A stretch of DNA of 54,743 nucleotides from a virus (IMGVR_UViG_3300022562_001216:1-54743), one strand, 5' to 3'; counted from the first letter of the stretch, positions 1-10,388 are shown. The notes: a model not told the origin generated them from the letters alone. Translations and numbers: made by a program.

Positions 1-144
1 GAGACTGGGGAGGAATCCAGCGAGGCGATCTAACCTACAAGCAGAACACCAAGCTGCGGGATCTGGAAAAACGCCTCGCCGCCCTCGCCCAAGAGCACAG
101 CTACGACAACCGCAACGCCAAAGGCAAAGCCCTGCGCAAGGCCA
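1..144. repeat. Terminal redundancy, left copy
   Basis: Bases 1-144 are identical to 54600-54743. The repeat lies inside a gene, and joining the ends restores one uninterrupted reading frame. It is therefore best read as assembly overlap of a circular (or circularly permuted) molecule of 54,599 bp, not as a packaged direct terminal repeat. Confidence 0.95.
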
Positions 145-3100
145 TTGACAAGGCCGATCTACCCCAACCGATCAAAGACGCGCTGTTAGCGGATATGGCA
201 AAGGCCTGGAAACAGGAAGGCGACCTGTTCAATCAGCCCCAATCAGAACCACAGGCTGAAGCACCCAAGCCCAAGCCCACCAAACCCAAGGCGCCAGAGC
301 CACCGACCCCAAGTCCTGCCAGTCCTGCCTTCAACCACTTCCACATCGATAAGCCGGAAGAGTTGGTGGGGGGTGGACAAGTGGCCCGCTTCAATAAAAA
401 CCAAAAGGCCATTGAAACCTATTTGGAGCTGAAAGACGCAGGCCGCCCAGCCACGCCGGAGGAGCAAGCCATTTTGGCCAGCTACACCGGTTGGGGCTCG
501 TTCGGTCAAGAGCTGTTCCAAGGCACCTGGGCCAACCCCAAGCCCAAAGAAAAATGGGAAGCCCGTGATGCCTGGCTGCGCCAACACCTGGGCCAGAGCG
601 AATGGGAAAGTATGCAACGCTCGATCACCAACAGCCATTACACCGATCCACCCACGGTGATGGCCATGTGGGATATGGTCAAGCGCTTGGGCTTCGACGG
701 GGGCCGGGTGCGCGAGCCCTCCATTGGCATTGGTAATTTCTTCGGCCTGATGCCGCGGGAGTTGAAAAACCGCTCGCAACTGGATGGCATTGAGCTTGAC
801 GAGATTACCGGCGGCATGGCGCAGATGATCTACCCGGACGCCAACATCCAAATCAAGGGCTATCAGGACTCCAAAACCCCGGATAACTTCTTTGATTTGA
901 TCATTGGCAACTGGCCGTTTGAAAACACCACCATTGCGGATCGGCGCTACAACAAGCTCAATCCCTTTGTGCATGATTACTTTTTCTTGAAAGCGGTAGA
1001 CCAGACCCGGCCTGGTGGCCTGGTGGTGGGGATCACGTCCAAGGGCAGCATGGACAAGGTGGATTCGACCATCCGCATGGAGTTGGCCAAGAAAGCCAAG
1101 CTGGTGGCGGCGTTTAGGCTGCCCACGGGGGCGTTCCAAGAGTACGCGGGCACCAAGGTCGTCACCGATATCATCATCCTCCAGAAGCGCCCAGAGCCCA
1201 TAGCGGGGGTGGTCGGGGAAGGCTGGGTGTTCACCCAAGAGCAGGCCTTTGGCGACAACAAGCTGAAAATCAACGAATACTTTGTCAACAACCCCGATAA
1301 AGTGCTGGGCAAAATGAGCTATGGCCACGGCACCACCCGCATGGGTGCTGACCTGGTGGTGGAGCGGCCCAAGGATATGAAACAAGCCTTGGCCGATGCG
1401 GTTAATTCCCTGCCCACCAATATCTATACCCGCAGTACGCGACCGCTGGCGGATTCTTACATTGCCAACCACACCGATGACCGTCAAAACGCCCTGGTGG
1501 AAAAAGACGGTGATTTTTATGTGGTGCTGGGCGAGTACATGCAGGAAGCCAATGAAGCCCTCAAATGGCGCATTGACAAGCCGAAAGAAGTGGCCAAGCG
1601 CAAAGACCAGCTCACCCGTCTGATTGCGATGCGTAAGCTTTACGGCAAGCTGATCGATGCGGAATTGAAGGGCACCGTGACCACTGAGCGTGAACAGCTC
1701 AACAAGGCCTACAAAGCGTTTGTGGACAAGTACGGACGCTTGAACGGCAAACCCAACGCCAACGGCAAGGTGGTGCCCTCCTGGGGCTTAAACTACCTGG
1801 CTAAGCTGTCTGAACCGTTTTACCCGGAGTTGGCGGCACTGGAGCGGCCCACTTTCGACAAAAAACGCAACGTCACCGGCTTTGAGCCGGTGGACATTCT
1901 CAGCAAAAGCACCATGCGCCGGGCCATGCGCATCGATGACCCGGACATTGCCGACGCCTATGTGCTGGCGCGCAACAGCAACGTTAACCCCAGTCTGGAA
2001 GAGATTGCCAAGTTAGCCAAGCAGCCCATCGAGGCGGTGCGGGCAGAGCTGGTGGACAAGGGCGCGGTGTTCGAGTTGCCGGGCGGTGATGTGGTGCCGT
2101 CCGATCTGTACCTGGCCGGTAACGTGCGCGAGAAGCTGCGCGATGCCAAGAATGCCGTCAGTGAGGGCATGAGCCAGTTGCAACACAACGTCGATGCCCT
2201 GGAAAAGGTGATCCCGGAGGACGTGCCCTATTACAAGATAGAAGCCAAAATGGGCGCAACCTACGTCACGCCAGAGCAATACACCCAATACATCGGTCAC
2301 ATGCTGGGGCTCAGTCCAGAGGAGGCGCCACGCTACGTCACCACCACCTACCGCCAAGGCCGCTGGAAAGTGGAACTCAACACAGAGGCGGATCGTCGGG
2401 TGGAGGCGCATTCGGGCTTTGGTTTGCCGGATGTGCCGTTTAAGCGCCTGGTCAATGCCGCGATGTCCAATCAGCGCATTACCATTCGCACCAAAGACGA
2501 CAAGGGCAATCTGGTGGTGGATGATCAGCTCACCGCAGAAGCCACCAGCAAGATCGATGAAATGCGCTTTAAGTTCGCCGCCTGGCTGTGGAGTGATCCA
2601 GAACGCCGGGTGCTGGTGGAGCGCGAATACAACGAGGTCATCAACGCTTACGCCGATGCCAGCTATGACGGTAGTTTCATGCGCTTTTCCGGCATGGCCT
2701 TAGCCCTGGGAGAAAGCGAGTTCAACCTGCGCAAACACCAAGCCGATGGCATTTGGCGGGGGGTGGCCACCCGCAAAGGTCTGTATGCCCATGAGGTGGG
2801 CACTGGCAAATCCTTCACCATTGCCGGCATTGCGGTGGAATCGCGCCGCTACGGCCTGGCACGTAAACCCCTGGTACTGGGCCACAACGCCAACGCCGCC
2901 AGCCTGGCGCGGGATATCCAGCAGATGTACCCCGGCGCCAAAGTGCTCTATGTGGACAACCTGGACAAGAAAAGCATTGAGCGCAACATCCGCACCATTG
3001 CCAATGACGACTGGGACGCGGTGGTGATGCCCCATTCCCTGATCGACAAGATCGGGTTCAGAAAAGAAACCCTGCTGGATCTGGCGCGGTTGGACATTGA

Positions 3101-6100
3101 AGCCATCATGGAAGAGTTGGCGGAAATGGATTTTAACCCCGAAGACGCCATGCTGATGAGCACCGAAGGCAGCTTTGAGACGGCTAAAGACGTAGACGCC
3201 GCCATGGAAGAGGCCAACAAAGCCATGAGCGGTAAGCGGGATATCCCCCCCACCGCCAAAGAGCTGGTGAAGCTGCGCAACCGGATCATTGCCAGCGTGT
3301 TTAAAGCCGCCCAGAGAGCCAGTGGTGAGAATGCCATTGCGTTTGAGGAGCTGGGGGTGGATATGGTGTTGGTGGATGAGGCCCATGAGTTCAAAAAGCC
3401 ACCGTTTGCCACCCGGATGCAGATGAAAGGCCTGCAAACTGCCGCCAGTGGCCAGTCAATCTGGCTCAAATTCATCACCGATTACATCCGTTCCACCAAC
3501 AACGGCTTCAATGTCCACTTGTTTACGGGTACACCGATCACCAACACCTTAGTGGAAATCTTCCACATGCAGCGTTACATCATGCAGGAAGAGATGCAAG
3601 CTGCGGGCATTGACCAGTGGGATGGCTGGTTTGGGGCGTTCGCCGCGGAAGTCGCGGATCTGGAGCTGACACCCACGGGTGAGTACGAGTTACAGACCCG
3701 CTTGGCCGCGTTTGTCAATGTGCCGGAGCTGCGGCGCATGATCGGCCAGTACATGGACGTGGTATTTGGCGATGAAATGCCGGAAATGCGGCCACGGCAA
3801 ACCCAAAACGGCAAAACCCTGGAAACCATTGAAACCGAAGCCGAGCGGATGGAATTGCTCAATGGTCGTACCGAAGGGGCCGATGATCGCCCCTACCGCA
3901 AAGTCATCAACGACACCGCGGATCTGACCCCAGAGCAGGAAAAAGCCTTCAAGGTGTTGCAGGACTACGCCCGCGACTGGGCCGAAATGGAAAAGCCGGC
4001 GCGACGGCGAGCCCAATTAGAGGGTGATCCCCGCTCACCCATTGTCACCGAAGGTTTGGCCGCTAAAGCCAGCCTGGACGTGCGTTTGATGTACGACTCC
4101 GACTATGCGGGCATGGAGGGCAAGACGCAGGATCACCCGAACAGCAAAGTGAGCCGGGTGGTGCGCAACGTCAAAGAGATCTATGACAGCCATCCCCTGG
4201 CCAACCAAGTGATTTTTATCGATCAAGGCTATTCGACCTCGACGGAGCGCAAACAAAACACGGATTTGATCATTGACGGCAAGCCGGTTAAAGAATCGGT
4301 TAAGATCCCGGTCTTCTCCACCGTGAAAGATTTGGTACTGCGCCTGCAACAAGCGGGCATTCCTGCCGAGCAGATTGCGGTGGTGGATGCCAGCGTCAAA
4401 CGGGCCGCTCGCAAAGAGGTGGCGGATCGCATGAACCGCGGTGAGCTGCGAGTGGTGATCGGCCAGTCGCAAACCTTGGGGGTGGGGGTGAACATGCAGA
4501 GAAACCTGCGGGCCATGCACCACATGGACGCCCCCTGGATGCCGGGCTTGCTGGAGCAACGCAATGGCCGCGGTTGGCGTCAAGGCAATCAATGGAACAC
4601 CGTGCTGGAGCACCGCTATCTGACGGATCGCATTGACGGTCGTCGCTGGCAAGTGCTGGCCATCAAGCAGCGCTTTATTCAAATGTTCATGCGCTCCAAA
4701 GGCGAGCTGCGGGTGATTGAGGGGGATGCGGCCAGTGATGACCAAGTGGACATCATGCAGACCTTTGCGGAAGCCGCGGGTGATCCCCGCATTCTGCTAC
4801 GGGAGAAAGCCAAGTCCAAGCTGGAAGGCCTGTACCAGAAACAACGCTTTCACAGTCAGGCCATTGCCGATGCTCACAGCAATATCAAAGAGTACCAGAA
4901 CAAGATTGCCGAACGGCAAGCGCAGATCGACGCAGAAAAACGCTCTCAACGCCCGGCCATTCTCAAGGCCTGGGTGGATTCGGTCAGCGGTAAGGCGTTT
5001 TCGTTCAACTACCCGGCTTTGAAGGAACCCATCACCGAGCGTAAGCAAGTCAACGAGTATGCCAAGGCCTTTGCCGAAAAAAACGTGCGGGTGGAAGCAG
5101 CGCCTAAGCTTTTTGGTGAGCTGGGTGGGCAGCAGATTTACATCGAACACCCAAAATATTCCGGTGAACCGCTGTTTACGGTGTCCTTTGAACTGGCCGA
5201 TGGCACTAGGTTAGGCTTTGAAACATTCCTCGACGTGGCCATGTTGGTGGATCGGGTGCGGCGATCCAGTGATTCGGACATTGCCTTTCACAATCACTGG
5301 ATCGAAGAGCACAAAGAATCCATCACCAGCCTGGAAAAAGTCACCAAAGAGCCGTTCCACTTGCAGGATCAGCTTGACGCCAAAGAGCGCGAACTGAAAG
5401 ACCTGGAAGACGACATTGCTCACAACCCGGTGGCGCCGCCTGCCTGGCTGCGATCCGGGGCGCCAGTGGATACGGAAGTGTTTAAGGGCAAACAGCCGTT
5501 TGTGGTCACAGGCCACCGTTGGAACAATGATGGCTGGTTCGTGGTGGCCGCTGATGCCAAGGGTCAAATGGTCATCCCCTACCTGGAAGCCAAGGACGCC
5601 CAAGGGATGCCGCTGTACGAGGAACGGGAGTTTGAACCCCCGGTGCGGGAAAAACCCGACAAGGAGCTTGGCGAGGCTGACAAGGTGCCCGACAAGAAGC
5701 TTGACGAGCCCGACAAGCCGGCTCAAGTCTCGCGCCTGGCCACTGAAACCAACCCCCGCGCTAGGCCGGAACTGATGCCACCAGTAGGCCGATTCAGCAA
5801 AAAACAAGCGACTCAAGCCAAGCCCATGAGCGCCGCAGAGGTGGGGGTGGCACTGGCGCCACGGGTGGCGGAACTGGGCGCCAATGTGCAGGTGAAGGTG
5901 GTGGATTCGGTGAAAAATTTGCCGAAAGCCGCCCTGGATCTGCTCAAATTCCGCGGCGACGTACAAAACCCGCGGGGTTTCTTCGATCCGGTGAGCCAGA
6001 AACTGTACATCGTGGCCGATCAGATTCATTCGCCCCTGGAAGCCCGGCAAGTGTTGGAGCATGAAGCGTTAGGTCACTTGGGGGTGGAAAGCCTGCTAGG

Positions 6101-9100
6101 GGACCAATTCACGCCGTTTGTGCGCGACGTGATGCGGTTGTACCGCTCCGGCAACAAAATTATCAACGAGGCCGCTACATCGATCATCCGGGACTATGGT
6201 GGCGACTGGAAGAATCTCACCAGCGAGGAGAAAGGCGCTGAAATCATCGCCAAGCTGGCCGAACGGCGAGCCAAGGGGGCTTCCTTCACCCGGCGCGTAC
6301 AGCAACTGTGGACCCGCATTGCCATGGCGGCTCGGCAAACCCTGCGCAAACTGGGCTTTGAGATTGGTTTCAGTGAGTATGAGGTCGCCTGGGTGCTGAT
6401 GCGGGCAGAAGATCGCCTCAAACACCGGGAGCCCTTGCCCATCACTGAGGGGGTGGGGCGTTTTGCCGCGGCCTCTAATCTGGACTGGCAGGATCGACAA
6501 AAGCAATTGATCGAAGACGTGAACAAGGGAATGCCTATTGATCGAGCGTTCCGCAAGCTGTTTGACGTGGCCGGCATGGTGGACGAGCACGGTGCCCTGA
6601 AGCGGCCTGACTGGGTGCCCGATGTGGTGGTGACGGCGTTTGAAAACTTCCTCAAATTCCTCAAAGACACCTATGGCCATGCCACCTGGTTGCATCCTGT
6701 GGTGGAAGTGGCCAAACGGGGTTTGATCGACCGCTATGGCCTGGATGAGGCGTATAAGGATCTGGATGCTAAGCGTCAAGCCCTGAAAAACCGCCTGTTG
6801 CGGGAGGGTGAGCGGTTCCTGACCCTGCTCAAAGAACGCCAAACCACCCGTGATGAGGCACAAGTTCTGTACGATATGCTGACGGGTCAGGCCGTGGGGA
6901 CCACCGAGCTGCAGGAATTGGCGGAACCCATCCGTGAGGCGATTCTGTCCATGGGCCGGATGGCGGTGGATCTGGAATTGATCAGTGAAGAGGCGTTCCA
7001 GCGCAATGCTGGCGCCTACCTGCACCGATCCTATGCCCGCTATGAGAAAAACGTCTCCACCTGGGCCACGCTGTGGAAGGCCAAGAACGGCAAAAAGCGG
7101 GTGAAACTGGAGGGCTCCGAACTCAAACACCGGGGTTACGAAATCCGCATCAACAAAGCCAAGGCCGCGGCACTGGGCAATTTGATCAACGGTAAGAGCG
7201 TGCAAGTGTTCCGGGTGCCGGGCAACAAGCACTACAAGTTTGGTCCCGTGGGCGCACCGCCAAAGAATCCAGCCTGGGAAAACAAGGGCGAGTTTGAGAT
7301 TCGGCGCGATAAGAGCGGCAAGCCCATCAGCCTGTGGCGTGACTGGACCAAGGCTGAGCGCGAGTCCATGGGCGAGATTACCGACGCTCGCTACGCGATT
7401 GCCAAAACCTACCAGCTCCTGGCCCATGACCTGGCCACGGGCCAATTCTATGAGGACATTGCGAAAAATCCCGATTGGGCACAGGACGAGGTAGATCCTA
7501 GCCTGGTGGTGAAAAAGACCGGGCGCCTGTCGAGCCTGGTGGATGACGGTGAGTGGGTACTGGTGCCCGATGACAAGATTGCCAAGAGCAATGCCAAGAA
7601 GTGGGGCAAGCTGGCGGGTAAGTACGTGCGGGTGGAAATCTGGCGGGATCTGAATGAAGTGGAAATGATGCAGCACGTCAATTTCTGGCGCCACTTGATG
7701 CGGTTCTGGAAATTGAACAAAACCGCCAGAAACGTGGTGGTCCACCTCAACAACGTCATGAGTAACCTGTTATTCGCGGATATGGCCGATGTGCGCCTGC
7801 GCGATATCAAGCAGGCCTTTATCTCCATGCGCGACAAGGACGAGTTCTATCAGATGGCGGTGGATCATCAGGCCTTTGGCAACGGCTTTGTGGAGAACGA
7901 GCTACGACAGGCCTTGTACGGCGACTTGCTGAAAGAATTGGAGCAGCAGGCCAACAACGACAAGGGCTTTTGGGAGAACGCCATTTTTAAAGCCGCGGGC
8001 AGCAATGAGTTTGTGCAGAAATTTGCGTTAATCGGCACTGCCATGGACAAAGCCTGGCATGGGCACCAATTGAAACAACCGAAAACCGTGCCGTTTACGG
8101 GGGTGCAGATTGAAAAGCTGGGCTTAAAACCCGCGGATCAGGCCATGTTGGACTTGTACCAGTGGGAAGACGAGTTTTTTCGGATGGCCGCCTACATTCG
8201 CCGCATGAGCCTGGGGGATACCCCGCAAGCCGCGGCAAAATACGCACGGGAGCAATTCCTCGATTACGACATTCGAGCCCCAGTGATCAATGTGTTGCGC
8301 AATTCGGTGTTGCCGTTTGTGGCTTACACCTATCGGGCGGTGCCGGTGATTGCCCGCTCGCTGGCGGCTCGCCCCTGGAAGATCCTGAAATACATGGTGG
8401 TGGCGGAGGCCTTGAACAGCCTGGGCTATGCCATGGCGCCGGGGGATGAGGACGAGGAACGCCGCTCGCTACGGGAAGACATTCAGGGTAAAACCTGGCT
8501 GGGGATACCGCGTATGATCCGGATGCCCGTTTTTGATCAGCACGGAGACCCGACCTTCCTGGACGTGCGCCGCTTCATTCCCGCCGGGGATATCTTTGAT
8601 ACCAACATTGGGCACCCGTCCGTGCCGATCCCGGCGCCGCTGCAATTCGGTGGGCCGTTAATGCTGGCCGCAGAGATGTTTTTGAACAAGGTGGGCTTTA
8701 CGGGGGATGAAATCAGCAACGAGCTGACGGACACCACCAGCGAGCGCTGGGCCAAAACCGCAAGCTGGGCGTGGAAAGGCATAATGCCCTCTGCGCCCTG
8801 GATACCAAAATCCTGGTACTGGGAAAAGATCAACACCGCCATCGATGGCGGGGTGGACCCACTGGGCCGAACCTACAGTGTGCCCGCGGCCATTGCCAGC
8901 TCAGTCGGTATCAAGGTCCAAGGTCAGAACGTGCGGCAAGGGTTTTACTACCACGAATTGGCCTTTGATCGCCGCGAGCGACAACTGAAGTCCGAGCAAA
9001 CGCAGACAGAACGTTTGTTCCGGCGTAATATGATTTCGGCAGATGAATTCAAGGAGTCGTCGGATACCCTGCGCCAAAAACTGTTGCAACTGAACAAGGA

Positions 9101-9134
9101 ACGGCGCAAAACCTTCACAGGAGCGGAAGACTAA
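1..9134 (+). CDS. Giant polyvalent virion protein, 3' part (DarB-like methylase-helicase, metallopeptidase, C-terminal LPD region)
   Basis: The frame is open from base 3 with no stop until TAA at 9132-9134, and continues the frame that leaves the window end (circular ORF 49874 to 9134, 4,619 aa). ATG195 has no ribosome binding site and is probably internal. Numbering below is for the full protein. Residue 1814 starts an EPSxGxGNF methylase motif I. Motif IV at 1879 reads NWPF rather than NPPF. An SF2-helicase Walker A (GTGKS, Lys2512), DEAH (2701) and QRxGRGxRQGN motif VI (3095) follow. HEALGH at 3596 is an HExxH zinc-peptidase motif. A C-terminal region near 4142-4166 resembles the large polyvalent-protein domain LPD38. 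Polyvalent proteins of this type (P1 DarB is the relative) are packaged and injected to protect incoming DNA; that role is inferred here. The gene ends the late block B transcript and its stop overlaps the next start (TAATG). Confidence 0.85.
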   Translation, partial: DWGGIQRGDLTYKQNTKLRDLEKRLAALAQEHSYDNRNAKGKALRKAIDKADLPQPIKDALLADMAKAWKQEGDLFNQPQSEPQAEAPKPKPTKPKAPEPPTPSPASPAFNHFHIDKPEELVGGGQVARFNKNQKAIETYLELKDAGRPATPEEQAILASYTGWGSFGQELFQGTWANPKPKEKWEARDAWLRQHLGQSEWESMQRSITNSHYTDPPTVMAMWDMVKRLGFDGGRVREPSIGIGNFFGLMPRELKNRSQLDGIELDEITGGMAQMIYPDANIQIKGYQDSKTPDNFFDLIIGNWPFENTTIADRRYNKLNPFVHDYFFLKAVDQTRPGGLVVGITSKGSMDKVDSTIRMELAKKAKLVAAFRLPTGAFQEYAGTKVVTDIIILQKRPEPIAGVVGEGWVFTQEQAFGDNKLKINEYFVNNPDKVLGKMSYGHGTTRMGADLVVERPKDMKQALADAVNSLPTNIYTRSTRPLADSYIANHTDDRQNALVEKDGDFYVVLGEYMQEANEALKWRIDKPKEVAKRKDQLTRLIAMRKLYGKLIDAELKGTVTTEREQLNKAYKAFVDKYGRLNGKPNANGKVVPSWGLNYLAKLSEPFYPELAALERPTFDKKRNVTGFEPVDILSKSTMRRAMRIDDPDIADAYVLARNSNVNPSLEEIAKLAKQPIEAVRAELVDKGAVFELPGGDVVPSDLYLAGNVREKLRDAKNAVSEGMSQLQHNVDALEKVIPEDVPYYKIEAKMGATYVTPEQYTQYIGHMLGLSPEEAPRYVTTTYRQGRWKVELNTEADRRVEAHSGFGLPDVPFKRLVNAAMSNQRITIRTKDDKGNLVVDDQLTAEATSKIDEMRFKFAAWLWSDPERRVLVEREYNEVINAYADASYDGSFMRFSGMALALGESEFNLRKHQADGIWRGVATRKGLYAHEVGTGKSFTIAGIAVESRRYGLARKPLVLGHNANAASLARDIQQMYPGAKVLYVDNLDKKSIERNIRTIANDDWDAVVMPHSLIDKIGFRKETLLDLARLDIEAIMEELAEMDFNPEDAMLMSTEGSFETAKDVDAAMEEANKAMSGKRDIPPTAKELVKLRNRIIASVFKAAQRASGENAIAFEELGVDMVLVDEAHEFKKPPFATRMQMKGLQTAASGQSIWLKFITDYIRSTNNGFNVHLFTGTPITNTLVEIFHMQRYIMQEEMQAAGIDQWDGWFGAFAAEVADLELTPTGEYELQTRLAAFVNVPELRRMIGQYMDVVFGDEMPEMRPRQTQNGKTLETIETEAERMELLNGRTEGADDRPYRKVINDTADLTPEQEKAFKVLQDYARDWAEMEKPARRRAQLEGDPRSPIVTEGLAAKASLDVRLMYDSDYAGMEGKTQDHPNSKVSRVVRNVKEIYDSHPLANQVIFIDQGYSTSTERKQNTDLIIDGKPVKESVKIPVFSTVKDLVLRLQQAGIPAEQIAVVDASVKRAARKEVADRMNRGELRVVIGQSQTLGVGVNMQRNLRAMHHMDAPWMPGLLEQRNGRGWRQGNQWNTVLEHRYLTDRIDGRRWQVLAIKQRFIQMFMRSKGELRVIEGDAASDDQVDIMQTFAEAAGDPRILLREKAKSKLEGLYQKQRFHSQAIADAHSNIKEYQNKIAERQAQIDAEKRSQRPAILKAWVDSVSGKAFSFNYPALKEPITERKQVNEYAKAFAEKNVRVEAAPKLFGELGGQQIYIEHPKYSGEPLFTVSFELADGTRLGFETFLDVAMLVDRVRRSSDSDIAFHNHWIEEHKESITSLEKVTKEPFHLQDQLDAKERELKDLEDDIAHNPVAPPAWLRSGAPVDTEVFKGKQPFVVTGHRWNNDGWFVVAADAKGQMVIPYLEAKDAQGMPLYEEREFEPPVREKPDKELGEADKVPDKKLDEPDKPAQVSRLATETNPRARPELMPPVGRFSKKQATQAKPMSAAEVGVALAPRVAELGANVQVKVVDSVKNLPKAALDLLKFRGDVQNPRGFFDPVSQKLYIVADQIHSPLEARQVLEHEALGHLGVESLLGDQFTPFVRDVMRLYRSGNKIINEAATSIIRDYGGDWKNLTSEEKGAEIIAKLAERRAKGASFTRRVQQLWTRIAMAARQTLRKLGFEIGFSEYEVAWVLMRAEDRLKHREPLPITEGVGRFAAASNLDWQDRQKQLIEDVNKGMPIDRAFRKLFDVAGMVDEHGALKRPDWVPDVVVTAFENFLKFLKDTYGHATWLHPVVEVAKRGLIDRYGLDEAYKDLDAKRQALKNRLLREGERFLTLLKERQTTRDEAQVLYDMLTGQAVGTTELQELAEPIREAILSMGRMAVDLELISEEAFQRNAGAYLHRSYARYEKNVSTWATLWKAKNGKKRVKLEGSELKHRGYEIRINKAKAAALGNLINGKSVQVFRVPGNKHYKFGPVGAPPKNPAWENKGEFEIRRDKSGKPISLWRDWTKAERESMGEITDARYAIAKTYQLLAHDLATGQFYEDIAKNPDWAQDEVDPSLVVKKTGRLSSLVDDGEWVLVPDDKIAKSNAKKWGKLAGKYVRVEIWRDLNEVEMMQHVNFWRHLMRFWKLNKTARNVVVHLNNVMSNLLFADMADVRLRDIKQAFISMRDKDEFYQMAVDHQAFGNGFVENELRQALYGDLLKELEQQANNDKGFWENAIFKAAGSNEFVQKFALIGTAMDKAWHGHQLKQPKTVPFTGVQIEKLGLKPADQAMLDLYQWEDEFFRMAAYIRRMSLGDTPQAAAKYAREQFLDYDIRAPVINVLRNSVLPFVAYTYRAVPVIARSLAARPWKILKYMVVAEALNSLGYAMAPGDEDEERRSLREDIQGKTWLGIPRMIRMPVFDQHGDPTFLDVRRFIPAGDIFDTNIGHPSVPIPAPLQFGGPLMLAAEMFLNKVGFTGDEISNELTDTTSERWAKTASWAWKGIMPSAPWIPKSWYWEKINTAIDGGVDPLGRTYSVPAAIASSVGIKVQGQNVRQGFYYHELAFDRRERQLKSEQTQTERLFRRNMISADEFKESSDTLRQKLLQLNKERRKTFTGAED

Positions 9135-9481
9135 TGGAAGAGAAAGCGTTTAAATCAACACGTTTTGATGAAATCAAAGTACAGGTGGATATTCAGCCCC
9201 AGCAATCCTATTTGATGTTGGTGTGGGGTGGCCTCAAAAGCCCGGTGGGTGAGATCAGCACCATGTTCACGTTTAAGAAAGAGGATCATGCTGACCAAGC
9301 CATGCTGTTCTATGAAAAGCTCGATGGTGATGAAGAGGTAGAACGCCTGGTGGATGCGATCATGAAAAAAGTCTCTGATGGTTTGCCCGGCTTGATCGAA
9401 GAGGCCGAAGAGGCCGATACCATGCGCATTATTTCAGAGGACTTGAACCGGGCCATGATCACGGGGGATTCATGGAGGTAG
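9134..9481 (+). CDS. Hypothetical protein, 115 aa
   Basis: The start overlaps the stop of the giant gene (TAATG), so it is translationally coupled to it and belongs to the end of late block B. The protein is soluble, acidic in its C-terminal half (EEAEEAD) and has no motif I recognise. A role linked to the polyvalent protein or the virion is possible from position only. Confidence 0.7.
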   Translation: MEEKAFKSTRFDEIKVQVDIQPQQSYLMLVWGGLKSPVGEISTMFTFKKEDHADQAMLFYEKLDGDEEVERLVDAIMKKVSDGLPGLIEEAEEADTMRIISEDLNRAMITGDSWR

Positions 9482-9660
9482 ACGAGAAAAAACCGCGCTT
9501 GTTTTATTATTGCGATGATCTGTCGTGGCTGTTAGCGCCTGACGACATATCGGGGGTGGTGGGTGATTCATCCTGTTGGGAAGAGGGTGAACGGTTTGAT
9601 ATTTCTTTCAAATGGGTGATGATGACGGATGCAGAGGTGGAGGAATTGCCCGATGTCTGA
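9472..9660 (+). CDS. Small hypothetical protein, 62 aa
   Basis: ATG9472 lies inside the end of the preceding gene (10-bp overlap), which indicates coupled translation. The product is small and acidic with several aromatic residues (FYYCDD, SWLL). No family recognised. The next gene starts inside its last codons. Confidence 0.55.
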   Translation: MEVDEKKPRLFYYCDDLSWLLAPDDISGVVGDSSCWEEGERFDISFKWVMMTDAEVEELPDV

Positions 9661-9916
9661 GATTGAAGATCTGGTTGCCAAACTGAGCATAGAGCGTGAT
9701 GAATTGCGGATTAAAAGCATTCATTTAGAAAAAGCATTGCGTACAAAGCCCTGGATCAATACCGAAACGGAAGCCATGATGATCGCCACGGGTCAGCGTC
9801 TGTTGGAGTTGCAAGCGCTGGTCATGTTGTCTTACGAGAACATTTTGGAAATGCGTATTACTGAACTTATGAAAGCGTGGGGAGGAAATCATGCAGATAG
9901 AACTGAAGACGATTGA
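9653..9916 (+). CDS. Hypothetical coiled-coil protein, 87 aa
   Basis: ATG9653 is preferred over an upstream start at 9629 because GGAGGAAT lies 8-10 bases before it and the start overlaps the preceding stop. The protein begins MSEIEDLVAKLSIERDEL and is largely helical with heptad-like leucines. Function unknown; last but one of a run of small coupled genes. Confidence 0.6.
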   Translation: MSEIEDLVAKLSIERDELRIKSIHLEKALRTKPWINTETEAMMIATGQRLLELQALVMLSYENILEMRITELMKAWGGNHADRTEDD

Positions 9917-10154
9917 GCAAGAGTGGGAAGGCTTCCGACAAGCCACCATTCCCAACGTCAACGCCGTGCAAGCCAATGAAATGAAAAAGGCTTTTTTTGC
10001 GGGTGCGATGACGATGTTTGGTATGGTGATGCAGTGTGCCGACCTGGGTGAAGACCAGGCCGACGAGCGGTTGAGCGAACTTGATCATGAGATTAAGCAG
10101 TATCTTAAAGTGAATATTTTTTTGGATCATGAGGAATTGGAAGCCTCAAATTGA
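9891..10154 (+). CDS. Hypothetical protein, 87 aa
   Basis: ATG9891 follows a strong GGGGAGGAAATC ribosome site and overlaps the previous gene. The stretch MKKAFFAGAMTMFGMVMQ resembles a segment common in small phage proteins of unknown function. Its 3' end overlaps the convergent minus-strand gene by 28 bp, and I see no terminator hairpin between them. Confidence 0.65.
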   Translation: MQIELKTIEQEWEGFRQATIPNVNAVQANEMKKAFFAGAMTMFGMVMQCADLGEDQADERLSELDHEIKQYLKVNIFLDHEELEASN

Positions 10155-10384
10155 GAAATTTCAAAATGAATGGTTTCGAGTGTTTCTTGTGAAATGCTCA
10201 TTCCATTCCAATAAGACCCATCTTCCAGTGTGTCTTTTGCGCCGTCTAACGGGCAATTGACACATAGATTTTGCTGTTCTACAGCCTCTGCAAGATCCCC
10301 TATGTCACCACTGTAGCCGGTGTTTCTATACGTTGATATCGTGATTCTGTCGGTATTTGCATCGTAATTGATAAAATAATACAT
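10127..10384 (-). CDS. Hypothetical protein, 85 aa
   Basis: The gene lies 4 bp downstream of the winged-helix gene on the same strand and is probably co-transcribed with it. The product starts MYYFINYDANTDRITIS and has a CVNCPLDGAK segment with two cysteines three apart. No known family recognised. The tail-to-tail overlap with the plus-strand gene suggests mutual transcriptional interference. Confidence 0.55.
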   Translation of the reverse strand: MYYFINYDANTDRITISTYRNTGYSGDIGDLAEAVEQQNLCVNCPLDGAKDTLEDGSYWNGMSISQETLETIHFEISQFEASNSS

Positions 10385-10388
10385 ATCG

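Noticed and set aside
195-197. ATG195 as the true start of the 3' giant gene part
   Set aside because: No ribosome site, and the frame is open upstream across the circle junction with a plausible domain continuation.
243-1487. Long minus-strand ORF (414 aa) antisense to the giant gene
   Set aside because: Composition is rich in His, Gly and Arg with no domain, there is no ribosome site, and it mirrors a clearly coding plus strand. The same applies to the antisense ORFs at 6096-7745, 24352-25689 and 37355-38098.
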